Assembly (NCBI GenBank): GCA_963377175.1
Contig: CAUJNA010003789.1
Location: 275,266 to 339,265 of the forward strand
From: Effrenium voratum
Lineage: Eukaryota > Sar > Dinophyceae > Suessiales > Symbiodiniaceae
Reading direction: 5' to 3'
Length of the DNA stretch: 64,000 nucleotides
Shown here: one piece after another, positions 1 to 9,508 of the stretch
Position numbering within the stretch: the first letter of the stretch is position 1
Layout: each line of letters opens with the position of its first letter
Notes under the pieces: model-generated
Databases searched by the model: none
The model's input: only the letters and a program-made list of their open reading frames with translations
What the model was told of the DNA's origin: nothing
Translations under genes and position numbers: made by a program

Positions 1-85
1 CTGGGACCACTGGGATCACCTGTCCCAGGCTGAAGCGCACTTTGCGTTCGCCGAGCTGTGGGTTGATGTCCGGGTATGGTCCACA

Positions 86-172
86 CCTAGATAGCCAAGT
101 TGCTGTTTTGTTTCAGTCACTGTTGCTGGTTGTTGGGGTAAAGTGCATGGAACAAAAATAGCAACTACATAA
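86..172 (+). mobile_element. B-family TIR element, 3'-truncated copy (B1)
   Basis: Starts CCTAGATAGCCAAGTTGC and continues with the family hallmark TTTCAGTCACTGTTGC and GGGGTAAAGTGCATG. The expected right end GGCGATCCAG is absent, so this copy is truncated or diverged. Related copies lie near 16.9, 38.15, 55.36, 58.5, 60.3, 60.5, 63.5 and 63.8 kb. Confidence 0.75.
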
Positions 173-1020
173 TTTTCGCAAGTGCATCACAAGCCATGGC
201 AATTGGGGCTCCCCTGTTCCCCTGCGTGATATTTAGGGCATGCGAAAATGCCGTAGCATTTTCGAGTTGGTAAAGGGACAGCAACGTAAATTCGCAATGC
301 GAAGCTCCCTTTGGCCTCCCTTTCACGGTTTCCCGATGCCAGCAGAAGTTTACATCCGCCCAGAACCGCGGTTGTGGAAAATTATGGCCCTTCCCGTGAT
401 ACCGAAATGGCCTCCCTATGACTATGTCTGTTTACTGAGACCCCACCAGCCCGTTTCTCTGGACAAAAGGTTTGATGGAACGTCAGTGAATCGAGAGGGA
501 GCGCGTCGATTTGTCGTCTGCGTGTTTGCTTGCATTCGAAGCTCTGTGGATTTGGGCACATGTTGAAATATCCAAAATGGTGGTTTCCTTGTGCGAGAAG
601 TTGAGTTGTTGTGTTTCTTGGGGCGTGCAAGTGAAGAATGCAGCGGTTGACGCTGAACCCACCACCAGCGCCAGGGCTTCACGGGGCTGGTCAATCTTTC
701 TGATTCGGTCGTAAGAAACTCACCTCGTTGCCACCTGGCCACCTGGTTGAAGAAAGCTGATTTGGACCCGTTTAGATAGCACAGACCTATCACTATCAGC
801 AAGCAACGCCTTGCAGACGATGCCCTAGGAACTGTCTGCACCGACTCCCCGTGTTCACAGCCGGTTCCAATCAGCGCTCGCCTTCGCTTGAAGTTCTCAA
901 GGCGCCGCTTGCGCGCGGGGTGCATTAAGGAGCAGATTCGCTTCCCAAGAGGTGGCCAGAACCAGTTGAAGCGGCGGCTTCGCAAGATGAAGGCTTCCCA
1001 ACTCCAGACAATCCGACAGC
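173..1020. other. No gene seen; short hairpin
   Basis: No GC3-rich reading frame was found. At 243-264 a 9-bp perfect inverted repeat (CGAAAATGC / GCATTTTCG, 4-nt loop) is present. Open frames here overlap one another on both strands and have no family resemblance. Confidence 0.5.
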
Positions 1021-1038
1021 TTTTTTTTTCTTCTCCAG
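1021..1038 (+). promoter_or_regulatory. Candidate splice acceptor (cis or spliced-leader trans)
   Basis: A run of T followed by CTTCTCCAG forms a strong polypyrimidine tract and AG, about 70 nt upstream of an ATG at 1108. In dinoflagellates nuclear mRNAs receive a trans-spliced leader at such a site. Whether this is trans or cis is inference. Confidence 0.35.
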
Positions 1039-1107
1039 CCGCCGGTTTTTTTTTTGGCTCGTTTTTTGGCCGCGAGCATCCCGGTGCAACCGAGGGCTTC
1101 CTTCGCC

Positions 1108-1251
1108 ATGGGCAAACGCAGCCGGCCAGTGGCGTCCCCGGCGCGAGCGCGGCGGGCGGCCGGCAAAGGGCCTGCGAAGCTGGCGCTGAAGCCGAAGGCT
1201 TGGGTGCGATTCCTTCAAACGAAGCTGCACCACTTAGCACCGGAGACCTGA
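1108..1251 (+). CDS. Small basic ORF or first coding exon, unknown product
   Basis: Begins at ATG in context CGCCATGG and encodes a lysine/arginine/alanine-rich peptide starting MGKRSRPVASPARARRAAGK, then KGPAKLALKPKAW, ending at TGA after 47 codons. Third positions are G/C-rich through about codon 33 and less so after, so the real exon may end earlier at an unseen donor. The composition resembles basic nuclear proteins in general, but no family motif is recognised. It follows a good acceptor at 1021-1038 and is followed within 70 bp by mobile element C1. It could be the 5' exon of a spliced-leader gene. Confidence 0.35.
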   Translation: MGKRSRPVASPARARRAAGKGPAKLALKPKAWVRFLQTKLHHLAPET

Positions 1252-1383
1252 AACCGTCAGGTGTCATCTGTCTTCTCGGAGGGGGCCATGTAGAAAGTGA
1301 GTCGTTTTTTTTTCCCCAACAGCTGAAAGCTTTGTGGTCTCAGCCCAGATAGGCTCCGGGGTGGTCCGGAACGGTTTTGAGGT

Positions 1384-2010
1384 AAGGTTCCGCCAGGTTC
1401 CACCAGGGTTCCACCAGGGTTCCAGCAGGGTTCCACCAGGGTTCCACCAGGGTTCCACCAGGGTTCCACCAGGGTTCCACCAGGGTTCCACCAGGGTTCC
1501 ACCAGGTTCTGCAAGGGCTGCGGGGTGGTTCGGGATGGTTTGAGGTAAGGTTCCACGAGGGTTCCACCAGGGTTCCACCAGGGTTCCACCAAGTTTCTGC
1601 AAGGGCTGCGGGGTGGTCCGGGGTGGTTTGCGGTAAGGTTTAGGGTCCACCAAGGTTCCACCAAGGTTTCACCAATTTCTTCGAGGGCTGCTGGTCCTCC
1701 ACAAGGGTTCCACCAGGGTTCCACCAGTTCTTCGAGGGCTGCCGGGGTGGTTCGGGGTGGTTTTGAGGAATCCACGAGGGTTCCACCAGGGTGCCACCAG
1801 CTGGTTCCACCAGGGTTCTGCAAGGTAAGGTTCCATGAAGGTTCCCAGGTTCCACGAGGTTCTGCGAGGGCTGTGGGATGGTCCGAGGCGGCTCTGAGGT
1901 TTCAACAGGGTTCCACAGAGTTCTGCAAGGCTTCCACAAGGGTTCCACAAGCGTTCCACAAGGCTCCACAAGGTTTGACAAGGGCTCCAGAAATGTTCTG
2001 CAAGGTTCCG
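1384..2010. repeat. 11-bp minisatellite GGGTTCCACCA
   Basis: Near-perfect head-to-tail 11-mers at about 1395-1510 and 1550-1600, decaying into degenerate GGTTCCAC/GGTTCTGCAAGG units to about 2010. Because 11 is not a multiple of 3, three units read through all frames, giving spurious long WNPGGTLVEP-type ORFs on the minus strand. Lies inside C1. Confidence 0.9.
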
Positions 2011-2396
2011 GAGGCGTGTCGTGCGCCCGCCGTCTGAAAAGCCACCGGACGCTTTGCTCATAGGCGGAACACTAAGCAAACCGAAATCAATGGTTTTCAG
2101 CACACTTTCACTGGCCTGAGCAAGTACTTGCTCACTTGCTCAGGCAACGCGGCCCGAAATGTTGGCTTTGTGGCAAATCAGATCACGTTGCTGCGGGACT
2201 CACGGTCCAGCAGAGTTAAATGCTTGGCATTGTTGAGTATTACTTGGTGGGCTTTATTCCACGAGGCTGCGAGGGCCATGGGGTAAGGTTCCAAAAGCGC
2301 TCCACGAGGTCTCCACCTATGGGGCAGCCCCGAGGAAAGGTTCCAACACGAGTTTTACGCGGTTTCCACAAGGACGGTTTGCGAGGTTCACCGGGC

Positions 2397-2668
2397 CCAC
2401 GTCGGGGCCTGATTGCACCGTCGGGCCCGATTGCACCGTCGGGGCCCGATCGGCCCCGATTGCGCTTTTGCTAGATACAGTTGTAAGGCCGCGTCCTAAG
2501 GAAAGCCGGCGTTGCCATAATATGGGTGGCTGGATCGGGCCCCGATCAGGCCGCCCCGATTGCACCGTCGGGCCCCGATCGGGCCCCGATTGCGCTGTCG
2601 GGATCGGGCCCCGATCGGGCCCCGATCGGGCCTCGATTGCGCCGTCGGGCCCCGATCAGGGCGCGATT
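2397..2668. repeat. CGGGCCCCGAT / TGCACCGT minisatellite
   Basis: Alternating 11-bp CGGGCCCCGAT and 8-bp TGCACCGT (or TGCGCCGT) blocks, interrupted at about 2468-2530 by a unique segment that includes GCTAGATACAGTTG. The same arrangement recurs in C4 at 59.6-60.0 kb. Confidence 0.85.
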
Positions 2669-2748
2669 GCGCTGAGAGTGACAAGGCGGCATCCTCAGCA
2701 ACACCGGCGGTGAGGTGGTGGTGCTGTTGGGGATATCGCCTGAGCTTA

Positions 2749-3777
2749 TTATTTTTTTAAATCAGCTTAGCTCGAGTTGTTGGTTAGGGGTGGTTGCACA
2801 TGGAGCCTCTACTAGAACCGGGGCTTCTAATCCCAAAAACCACCAATCCAAAGCACCAATTAGGATTACCCAAATTCGATTCCGTTTGCAGTGCTCTAGA
2901 CCTCACCTGTCGTCTTTACCTTCTTCTCTGCCCCCCCGGAAAGTAAATATGTTGTTTTTGTGTTTGTTTTCATGTTTGTCTATGTTAGATGTGTTTGAGG
3001 ATGTGTTGCATGTTTGTGATATGTCTCATTTCGGGCCTTAGGTGAAGCCGGCGCGGGCTGCGCCAAGGGCTGCGCCAAGGGCGGCTCCAAGGGCGGCTCC
3101 AAGGGCGGCTCCAAGGGCGGATCGGGCCTTGCCAGGCTGTGCACAGAAGGTTGATACTTGAGCAAGACGCTATTCAAAAAAGGTGTTTGTTTTGTTGTGA
3201 CTGTTGTCATTTGAGAAAGTGGCAACATGTTTGAAATTTTCCCAACTGTCCTCATTGCCTTCTCAACTGACAACCTTCTGGATGATCAACGTGATAGATT
3301 CTTTGTAATTGTTTGGGCCCCTTAAAACGCGGCGTACGAGGGTTACAAGAGGGGCCCATATGGTTTGCAAACTGAAAGCGGACTTGCGCGCGGAATATTG
3401 AGACGAGGGGTAGGCTGCCTGGTTTCTGTGAGAGGGAAGCTGCCATCATGTCACTGAAGTCAGAGCTTATAGAAAGTCCCAATGCCAAGGAAAACCCTTC
3501 ATGTCACAATTCATGACTGTTCTCCTAAAGTTCGCACAGAGAAGCACCAACAGAGCATTTGTGCGGCACTTTGTGCTCCCTGCTTCGGTCTGAAAGGACC
3601 AAGCGAACTCGGAGCCTGTTGACTAGGGACGTGTCCTTTTTCAGGGGACCCATTTTTGGGGTCTTCCTTTAAGTCCCCGAAAAAGCACAAACAAGTGCCC
3701 TCAAAAAAACAATTAAACCCATATATGTATATATAGATATTGAATTATAAGTTTTTTTTGGTTAATATATTTCCCCA
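2749..3777. other. No gene seen; 12-bp GC-rich repeat inside
   Basis: At about 3059-3122 a 12-bp unit CTCCAAGGGCGG is repeated four times after two related units. An A/T-rich stretch lies at 3715-3770. No exon is supported. Confidence 0.5.
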
Positions 3778-3873
3778 ACAGCTGAAAGCTTTGGGGTCTC
3801 AGCCCAGATAGGCTCCGGGGTGGTCCGGGGCAGCCCTGAGAGAAGGTGCTGTTGGGGATATCACCTGAGCTTA
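3778..3873 (+). mobile_element. Short form of element C (C2, 96 bp)
   Basis: Carries the full left end (ACAGCTGAAAGCTTTGGGG, then TCTCAGCCCAGATAGG) and right end (GTGCTGTTGGGGATATCACC, then TGAGCTTA) of the C family with almost nothing between them. The minisatellites are therefore cargo, not required for the family. Confidence 0.75.
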
Positions 3874-4814
3874 TGTGTATATTAGTGATACTGGAGTTTG
3901 GAAATGAACAATTCTAGTGATGTTCGATGTCCTCATTGGTGGAATGCAAACGACTGGTCTCATGGCTTCTGAATTTGGAGCCGAGGGAATTCTCCAGGCC
4001 TGCAGCCTCGTAGGACTCAGGTCAGTTAGTAACCATAGGGTTCCCTGCCCTTAGAAGGGCAACCACGGGGACCGGTGGTGATACGCCTTTTTTGGAGGAT
4101 GACAATTCTGAAGGGAAAACGTTTTGGTGGTGAACTACGAAATTCTTGGTGTTAATGGTGGTAACTGAACCCCAGGGCATGGTTTGACCCGCCAGAGTCC
4201 TCGTGACTCCCCAAATTGAGTTACCAACTAACCAATAGTCTCACGTGCCTAATTTGTGGCTCTTGTTGACTCCCTGGGTTTGTGGGGGGAAACAGCATGT
4301 GTTCAGGGCCCTCCTACTTCAACTGCTTACCCTGCTTGTCGCTCGCCGAAAAGCTTCTTGAACTAACTCAAGCATCCTTGTCATCCCCTCTATCATCTAC
4401 TTCACCCTGGTCAGCACCCACCCTCATACTTCCATTTTTCCAGGCAAACAATCCTGGAGCCCCCCCAAAACCTCTGACTATCGAGGCGCTCCCTCCTTTT
4501 GGAGGATTTCTTGGTTGCTTCTGTGAACAACATCTTTAGGGAACATCTTGTCGGTTTCAGACAAAAAAAGACAAGAAAGAAACACCTGCAGGGCCAACAA
4601 GAAGGCAAAACAAGCACCCAAAACCCAAAAACCAAACACACAACCAACACTTACCTCTTAACAACACAACTTTTCAGCTTTTTGGATAACATGGGCTATA
4701 TGTCTGTGAAAGATTAACTTCCCCAGGGCTTGGAGTTTTAAGGGGTAAGAACAGCAAAAACCACACAAACACGTGCTGGGCCGAATCCTCGGCCCACCGC
4801 CCGCCGCCCGGCAG
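3874..4814. other. No gene seen
   Basis: Low-complexity-free sequence without a GC3-rich frame. A plus-strand 85-codon frame at 4282-4539 has no coding bias or recognisable motif. Confidence 0.4.
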
Positions 4815-4907
4815 GCGGCCTCCGCGCGGGCCGCGGCCGCGGCCTCGCGGCGCGGAAGGCGCTGCAGCTGTTCCAAGAGCTGCGCCGCGGCCTGCGGCTT
4901 CCGGCGG
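4815..4907 (+). CDS. PPR-like exon (partial)
   Basis: A GC-rich island between acceptor CCGCCCGGCAG and a GT at 4908. One plus frame has almost all third positions G/C and reads ...GLAARKALQLFQELRRGL. The segment KALQLFQELRRGLRLP matches the second helix and loop of a pentatricopeptide repeat (A-L-x-L-F-x-E-L-x-x-G-L-x-P). PPR proteins bind organellar RNA through such repeats and are very numerous in dinoflagellates. Only part of one repeat is visible, so a chance match in Ala/Leu/Arg-rich sequence cannot be excluded. The A/T-rich satellite begins directly after it. Confidence 0.45.
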
Positions 4908-4912
4908 GTTTC

Positions 4913-6160
4913 CTCTTTTTTTTTGAAACACACGTTCTTTTTCCGCGTTCTTTTTGTTTTAGAAAACTTGTTTTAAAGAAAACACCATGTTTTTCTTTTG
5001 TTTTTTTGAAACATATGTTTTTCTTTTTTTCGCGGTTTTTTTGAAAGAAAACACACATGTTTTTCGCGGCTTTTTTTGAAGAACACCACATATGTCTTTT
5101 TCCTGTTTTTCGTGGCTTTTTATAAAGAGCAACATATGTTGTTGTTGTTTTTTTTTTCTCCGCTTTTTTTTTAAAGAAAAACATGTTTTTACTTTTGTTC
5201 GCGGTTTTTAATAAAGAAAACAACATATGTGTTTCTTTTCTTTTTTCCGCGGCTTGTTTTAAAGAACAAACACATGTTGTTCTGTTTTCGCGGCTTTTAT
5301 GAAAGAAAACAACATATGTTTTGTTTTGTTCGCGGCTTTTGTTAAAGAAAACAACATATGTGTTTCTGTTCTTTTTTCGCGGCTCTTTTTCTTAAAGAAA
5401 ACACCATATGTTTTTCTTTTTTGTCGCGGCTTTCGTTTTAAGAAACAAACATATGCTTTCTTTTATTTTTCTTTTTTTTCGGCTTTTTTAAAGAAACCAC
5501 TTTATTTTTGTTCGCGGCTTTTTTTAAATAAGAAACCAACATATGTGTTTTTTCTTTTTCGCGGCTTTTTTCTTAAAGAAAACAAAATCTTTTTATTGTT
5601 ATTATTTTTTTCCGCGGCTTTCTTTTTAAGAAACAAACATATGCTTTTTCTTTAAAAAAGCCATATGTTTTTCCTTTTTTTTCTCCACGTTTTTTTATTA
5701 AAGAAAACACATATGTTTTCTTTTTGTTCTCGGCTGTTTTTAAAGAAAACAACATATTTGTGTCTTTCTTTTTTTTCCGCTTTTCTTTTTTAAACACATA
5801 TGTTTTTCTTTTTGTCGCGGCTTTTTTGAAAGAAAAAAAACACATGTTTTTCTTTTTTGTTCGCGGCTGTTTTTTTAATGAAACCAGCATGTGTTTTTGT
5901 TTTTTGTTGTTTTTTTTCCCCGCGCCTTTTTTTTAATAAGAAAAACACATGTTTTTCTTTTTTCGCGGCTTTTTGAAAGAACACCACATATGGTTTTCTT
6001 TTTTGTTCGCGGCTTTTGTTAGAGAAAACAACATATGTGTTTCTTTTCTTTTTTCGCTTCTTTTTTTCTTAAAGAACACACCATTGAATTCCGCGGCTTT
6101 TTGTTTAAGAAAAACAAAGCAACCAATAACATATGATTTCTTTTTCTTTTTTTTACCCGG
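4913..6160. repeat. About 40-bp A/T-rich satellite with CGCGGC and CATATG boxes
   Basis: Roughly 28 degenerate tandem units built from TTCGCGGCTTTTTT, AAAGAAAACAA, CATATGTTTTTCTTTT. The CGCGGC and CATATG cores are the best conserved parts. All long open frames (F/K-rich) on both strands here are repeat artefacts. It lies between a PPR-like exon and unique sequence, probably inside an intron. Confidence 0.9.
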
Positions 6161-6164
6161 CGGG

Positions 6165-6480
6165 TTTTCCCTGTTTGGCTGGGTTAGGGAAACCAAGAGG
6201 AATCCAGTCACCGACAGAGTGTCAAACTCGGTGGGCCCCAATCTGGCTTGTTTGTTTGGGTTGCGTTTTCCGTGTTTTGCTTTTCGCTGTTGTTGAGTTG
6301 GTATAGTTTTGTTGTTTCGGCTTTGCCTTGTTTGTTTGGCTGGTTGAAGTTGGGTTTGGGCAAGGTCTGGTTTGGGTTTGCTTTGTTTGGTTTGGTTTTC
6401 TTGGGTTCGGTTTGTTTTGTTTGCTTGCTTTGTTATTACTTTTTCGGTTTTTGGTATTGTTTTTTGGTTTTGCGTGGCTT
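6165..6480. repeat. G/T-rich low-complexity tract
   Basis: Degenerate GGTTTG / TTGTTT repeats on the plus strand. Strand-asymmetric and without a coding frame of normal composition. Confidence 0.7.
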
Positions 6481-8070
6481 CTACGAGGCGTGCCTCGCTG
6501 GGTTTCCTTCGGGGCCAGACCTGTGACTGAGCGGCGAAGCACTTGTTGAGCCGACATGTAATGTCACAGCTACGCGGGATCCATCTTATCCATGAAGGCT
6601 CCTTTCTTCCGCAGTCCCTATCTTATATATTTCCCTTGTTCGTTTCTTTGAAACGCCATTTTTTTGAGCTGACTTGAGGTGAGTTTCCTATAGCTGAGGG
6701 TGATTCTCAGGGGGGGGGGGGAATGCAAGGAACCCTGATCTTGAGCGTGCCACCGGTTTTCGGTGAAGTAGTGAAAACCAATCCCGAGCGAGAAAAAATC
6801 TAGAGCAGACCAGCTGTGGCGGGGTGGCAAACGTGATCCCTGCGAAAGAGTCAACTGAACAGATGCAAATCATAACAAATATAAATACTTGTGGACATGC
6901 GTCCGAAAGGCGCTTCAAACCAGAGGCCCTGGGTTCGTGCGCAACGCGCCCAGGTACGGCGAGTACATCAAAGAGATGGAGGAATCCCAGGCAGGGCTTG
7001 GCAGGGGGGGTCATTCAGAGGCGCCCAAGCTTGACCCACCAGGGATTGGATTGAAGGTTTTCAACTTAGGGTAGAACTTCGGTCAGGAGTGGGTTTCCCA
7101 GGTTGGCCCATCCGCCAATTGCGGGGCAGCTGAAACCGCTCAAGTCCTTGACCTAGCCGGCCCAAGGGCTTGGGGAATTTCGGAGCTTGGCTCCAACCGA
7201 GAATCACTCGGTGCCCCGAACATGTGGCAAGGCATTCCCTCAAACAACACGAGGACATAGGGGCCATAGCATTCTATGAAAGTTGTTTGGGGCAGCCGAG
7301 AATGCCCAAACTTGCCCAGTAGCGCATGAGTCAGCATGGCTATTGGCCCCCCTTTCTTCAGCAATCCCACACAAACCCACCAGTACTGGTCGACTTCTTT
7401 TGTCTTCTTGCTTCAAATGTCGGATTTCCTTTTTTGCAAGCCCTTGTTTTCCAGTTCTCTTAGAAACCGTCGATTGGTCCATCAGCGGTGTTTCCCTTTG
7501 GTTTTAAGAATCATTTTGGGCCCCTTTGGGCCCTACGGGGACCATACATGAGGGGGTGTTCCTTCTAGTTTCCCTTTCAACCAATCTTGGATCCCCGAGG
7601 AAACCACCGGAGAAGGTTAGGGTTCATTCCAACTCACCTGAGTCAGCCTTTAGTACCATCTCACATCTTTGCCCTATGCACCCAAAAAACAACACGAAAT
7701 AATCCAGCAGAACCTCCCACCCCAAAGCTTGGAGAACCCCATAGCTTCCAGCTGGGGGACAACTTGCGATCGGGTCGAGCAGGGAATGAGACATGGAATG
7801 ACCCCGAGATGGATTCCATCCATCCAATTTGCTTTCCTTCAATTAAGGGAATCCCGGAAACTCGGAAGGTCATTCCCACCCCATCGCACGAATGAGGGAA
7901 TCCCTGCTATGAACCATCCAATCGATTTGGTTTCCTGAAGAGAATCCCCCAAACCGGTTCATTCTCCCAAACCCCCAAATCTCGGAAGGCCATTCCGGAC
8001 CTATGCCACCATCCCCATGTGGCTTCCTTTAAGGGAACCCCCTAAAACCACCCGGAAGGGTTGTTCCCAT
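6481..8070. other. No confident gene
   Basis: Contains a G-run at 6711-6721 and unremarkable sequence. Frames of 70-108 codons overlap on both strands without coding bias. Confidence 0.4.
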
Positions 8071-8071
8071 A

Positions 8072-8165
8072 CATGTCCTTTTTGGTAGAAACATAGATGT
8101 TTTTGGCTGATCTGGTGGTTTTTTCTCATCTACCAGGGATATCCTCCTATCTCCCCTAAACACTT
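8072..8165 (+). mobile_element. J-family element, diverged copy
   Basis: CATGTCCTTTTTGGTAGAAA, then AGACATAG-like and CAGGGATATCC boxes in the same order as the J element at 13879-13998. The right inverted repeat is not preserved. Confidence 0.45.
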
Positions 8166-8286
8166 CCCCAAAAACCCGCCCCCGCCGCCCGCCCGCCCGC
8201 CCGCCGCTCGCTCCTCGCGTCTCCCTCGCGTCTCCTCGCGTCTCGCTGGCTCGAAGGACGCGGCGGCGGCGCGGCGGGGCTGCGAG

Positions 8287-8340
8287 GCGCGGATGGGGCG
8301 GCGCTACGTGGAGCTGCACGCCACGGCGCTGGAGCTGCTG
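8287..8340 (+). CDS. Candidate exon, possible RRM fragment
   Basis: Follows a C-rich tract and acceptor GGGCTGCGAG. The plus frame with highest G/C in third positions reads ARMGRRYVELHATALELLR. The string GRRYVELH resembles the RNP1-proximal segment of quasi-RRM proteins of the hnRNP F/H type (G-x-R-Y-V/I-E-L/V-F). Only about 18 residues are visible, so the family call is weak. The downstream sequence turns G-rich at once, as at several other exons here. Confidence 0.35.
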
Positions 8341-8349
8341 AGGACTCGA

Positions 8350-8525
8350 GGGGAGTGGAGTTGGGGTGGGGGAGTCGGGGGGGGTAGGGCAAGCGTAAGT
8401 TGTAACACCCCCCTAATACTGGGACGGGTAGAAAAAACATCCTGGGTCAACATTAGGGGGGTAGGGGCAGGGTGGGTGGGGGTAGGGGTGGGGGATAGGG
8501 GCGGGGGTGGGGTAAGGGGCAAACG
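8350..8525 (+). repeat. G-rich intron-side tract containing a partial D element
   Basis: Multiple GGGG runs (8360-8390, 8455-8520), potentially G-quadruplex forming. At 8403-8455 there is half a D element: ACACCCCCCTAATACTGGGA and the terminal GGGTCAACATTA. Confidence 0.6.
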
Positions 8526-8659
8526 CTCTTGTTTATTTTGGTGAACTTGGGACTTCCAAGACTTCGTGGGAACTTGTTTCAGAAACTAGGACTTTCAAGG
8601 ATCTTTTTCTTTTTGTAAGACTTGAAGCAATCCTTGTTAGCGGTGTTTAAGAGACTTGC

Positions 8660-8803
8660 CTCGCCCTCCATGGCCGTAGCATGGCAGGACCGTGGCAGAA
8701 CCGCAGAAGTGCGGCGGCTACAGCGCGTTGAGCTTCAGGCCGGTCAGCGGGCAACGGGCGGCAAGGCTTCCGGGGCTGCCTCTTACCTGAACTGGGTCCC
8801 CCA
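8660..8803 (+). CDS. Candidate exon upstream of A1, frame uncertain
   Basis: GC-rich island directly before element A1. One plus frame gives AEPQKCGGYSALSFRPVSGQ with third positions mostly G/C. A second frame stays open up to the A1 boundary and reads ...GAASYLNWVP. I cannot choose between them. If the second is right, splicing A1 from GTAGTG at 8804 to the AG at 8908 would give a stop at once. No family is recognised. Confidence 0.35.
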
Positions 8804-8908
8804 GTAGTGCCCTTTTACCAACTTTTTTGGTTGGGAGGGTTCCCCTACTAAAATAGACTACAGAAAAAAGGGGCACCCTTGTTCTAACCTCTCTACTGGA
8901 GGGCCTAG
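8797..8908 (+). mobile_element. A-family introner-like element (A1)
   Basis: Left end GTCCCCCAGTAGTGCCCTTT, internal GGTTCCCCTACTAAAATAGA, right end CTACTGGAGGGCCTAG. The ends form an imperfect inverted repeat (CCCAGTAG / CTACTGG). About 112 bp, with GT at the start and AG at the end. Confidence 0.8.
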
Positions 8909-9300
8909 TTAAAGTGCCTTTGTTCAGGGGACCCCTCAAATGGTGGATGTCCTGTTGGTTTCCCTTAAAAGAAACACCAAACAAGGGGTACCTTCCAAAG
9001 ACAGACCCATTTTTTTTTCTTCGGCCAATTCAGTTTTACTGCTCCGCGCGCCGGCTTCGCATGTCCGCCAAGCGGGACGCGATGGATGGCGGATGGATGA
9101 ACGGATGCATGGAGGGATGGATGGCAATGGCCAAACCCACTCAAGGGGTGACACATGGTTGCAGACTTGCCCCCTCCCCCTGGCTCAAACAAATGTTCCA
9201 AAAACGGCACCTTGGTAAATGGAGCCAAAGACCAAACCCTGCGGTTTGCCCCGAGCTCTTGAATTTGGAGCCACGCCCAAAATAAATCAACAAGACCTTT
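8909..9300. repeat. Repeat relics and GATGGATG microsatellite
   Basis: Degenerate GATGGATG/GGATGGAT units at 9079-9127. At 9200-9290 there is a relic of the O element (TGGTAAATGGAGCC, GAATTTGGAGCCACGCCC). No exon seen. Confidence 0.5.
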
Positions 9301-9402
9301 TGCCCCTTCCCTCCCCCCTCCACCCTCCTCCCAAACCCCCCCCCCCCTCCCCCTCCTCACACGGGGCCCATGGCTGGCCCCGGCTCTCCCGTCGGCTTCC
9401 AG

Positions 9403-9508
9403 GGGCGCCGCGGTGGCCGACCGGCGCCGGAACCTGCAGGCGCGGCTGGCGCTGGCCCGGCAGCAGGCGGGGCGTCTGGGCGTCCGGTCCCGGTGGAGGT
9501 TCCTGGAG
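9403..9508 (+). CDS. Well-bounded internal exon, Arg/Gln/Ala-rich helix
   Basis: Acceptor CCGTCGGCTTCCAG after a C-rich tract (9300-9360); donor GAG then GTACGTGAAA. The 106-nt exon in its GC3-rich frame encodes GAAV then ADRRRNLQARLALARQQAGR then LGVRSRWRFLE. The heptad-like spacing of L and A with charged residues suggests an amphipathic helix or coiled coil. Product unknown. The frame is different from the long overlapping ORFs on either strand, and the splice sites and third-position bias decide it. Confidence 0.6.

Larger units (their letters stand above)
1319..2748 (+). mobile_element. Composite element C1 with internal minisatellites
   Basis: Left end ACAGCTGAAAGCTTTG preceded by CCCC; right end GTGCTGTTGGGGATATCGCC then TGAGCTTA. 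The same ends flank 96-bp (3778-3873) and 144-bp (32881-33024) short forms and the 1.6 kb copy at 58512-60110. The interior holds an 11-bp GGGTTCCACCA array, a unique segment (about 2015-2230) shared with the 58.5 kb copy, and a CGGGCCCCGAT array. No transposase-like ORF is visible, so it is probably non-autonomous. The long minus-strand frames inside are repeat artefacts. Confidence 0.75.

Noticed and set aside
251..266. Similarity to the dinoflagellate spliced leader (CCGTAGCATTTTCGAG)
   Set aside because: One deletion and further mismatches; the stretch is better explained as one side of a short palindrome, and there is no adjacent gene.
1257..2103. Long minus-strand ORFs rich in WNPGGTLVEP
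   Set aside because: They are translations of the 11-bp GGGTTCCACCA minisatellite, which is open in all frames; the same artefact recurs at 58391-59241.
2397..2668. CpG island or promoter
   Set aside because: High CpG here is due to the CGGGCCCCGAT minisatellite inside a mobile element, not to a gene start.
4738..6241. K/F-rich ORFs on both strands
   Set aside because: They come from the A/T-rich satellite; alternate frames are equally open.
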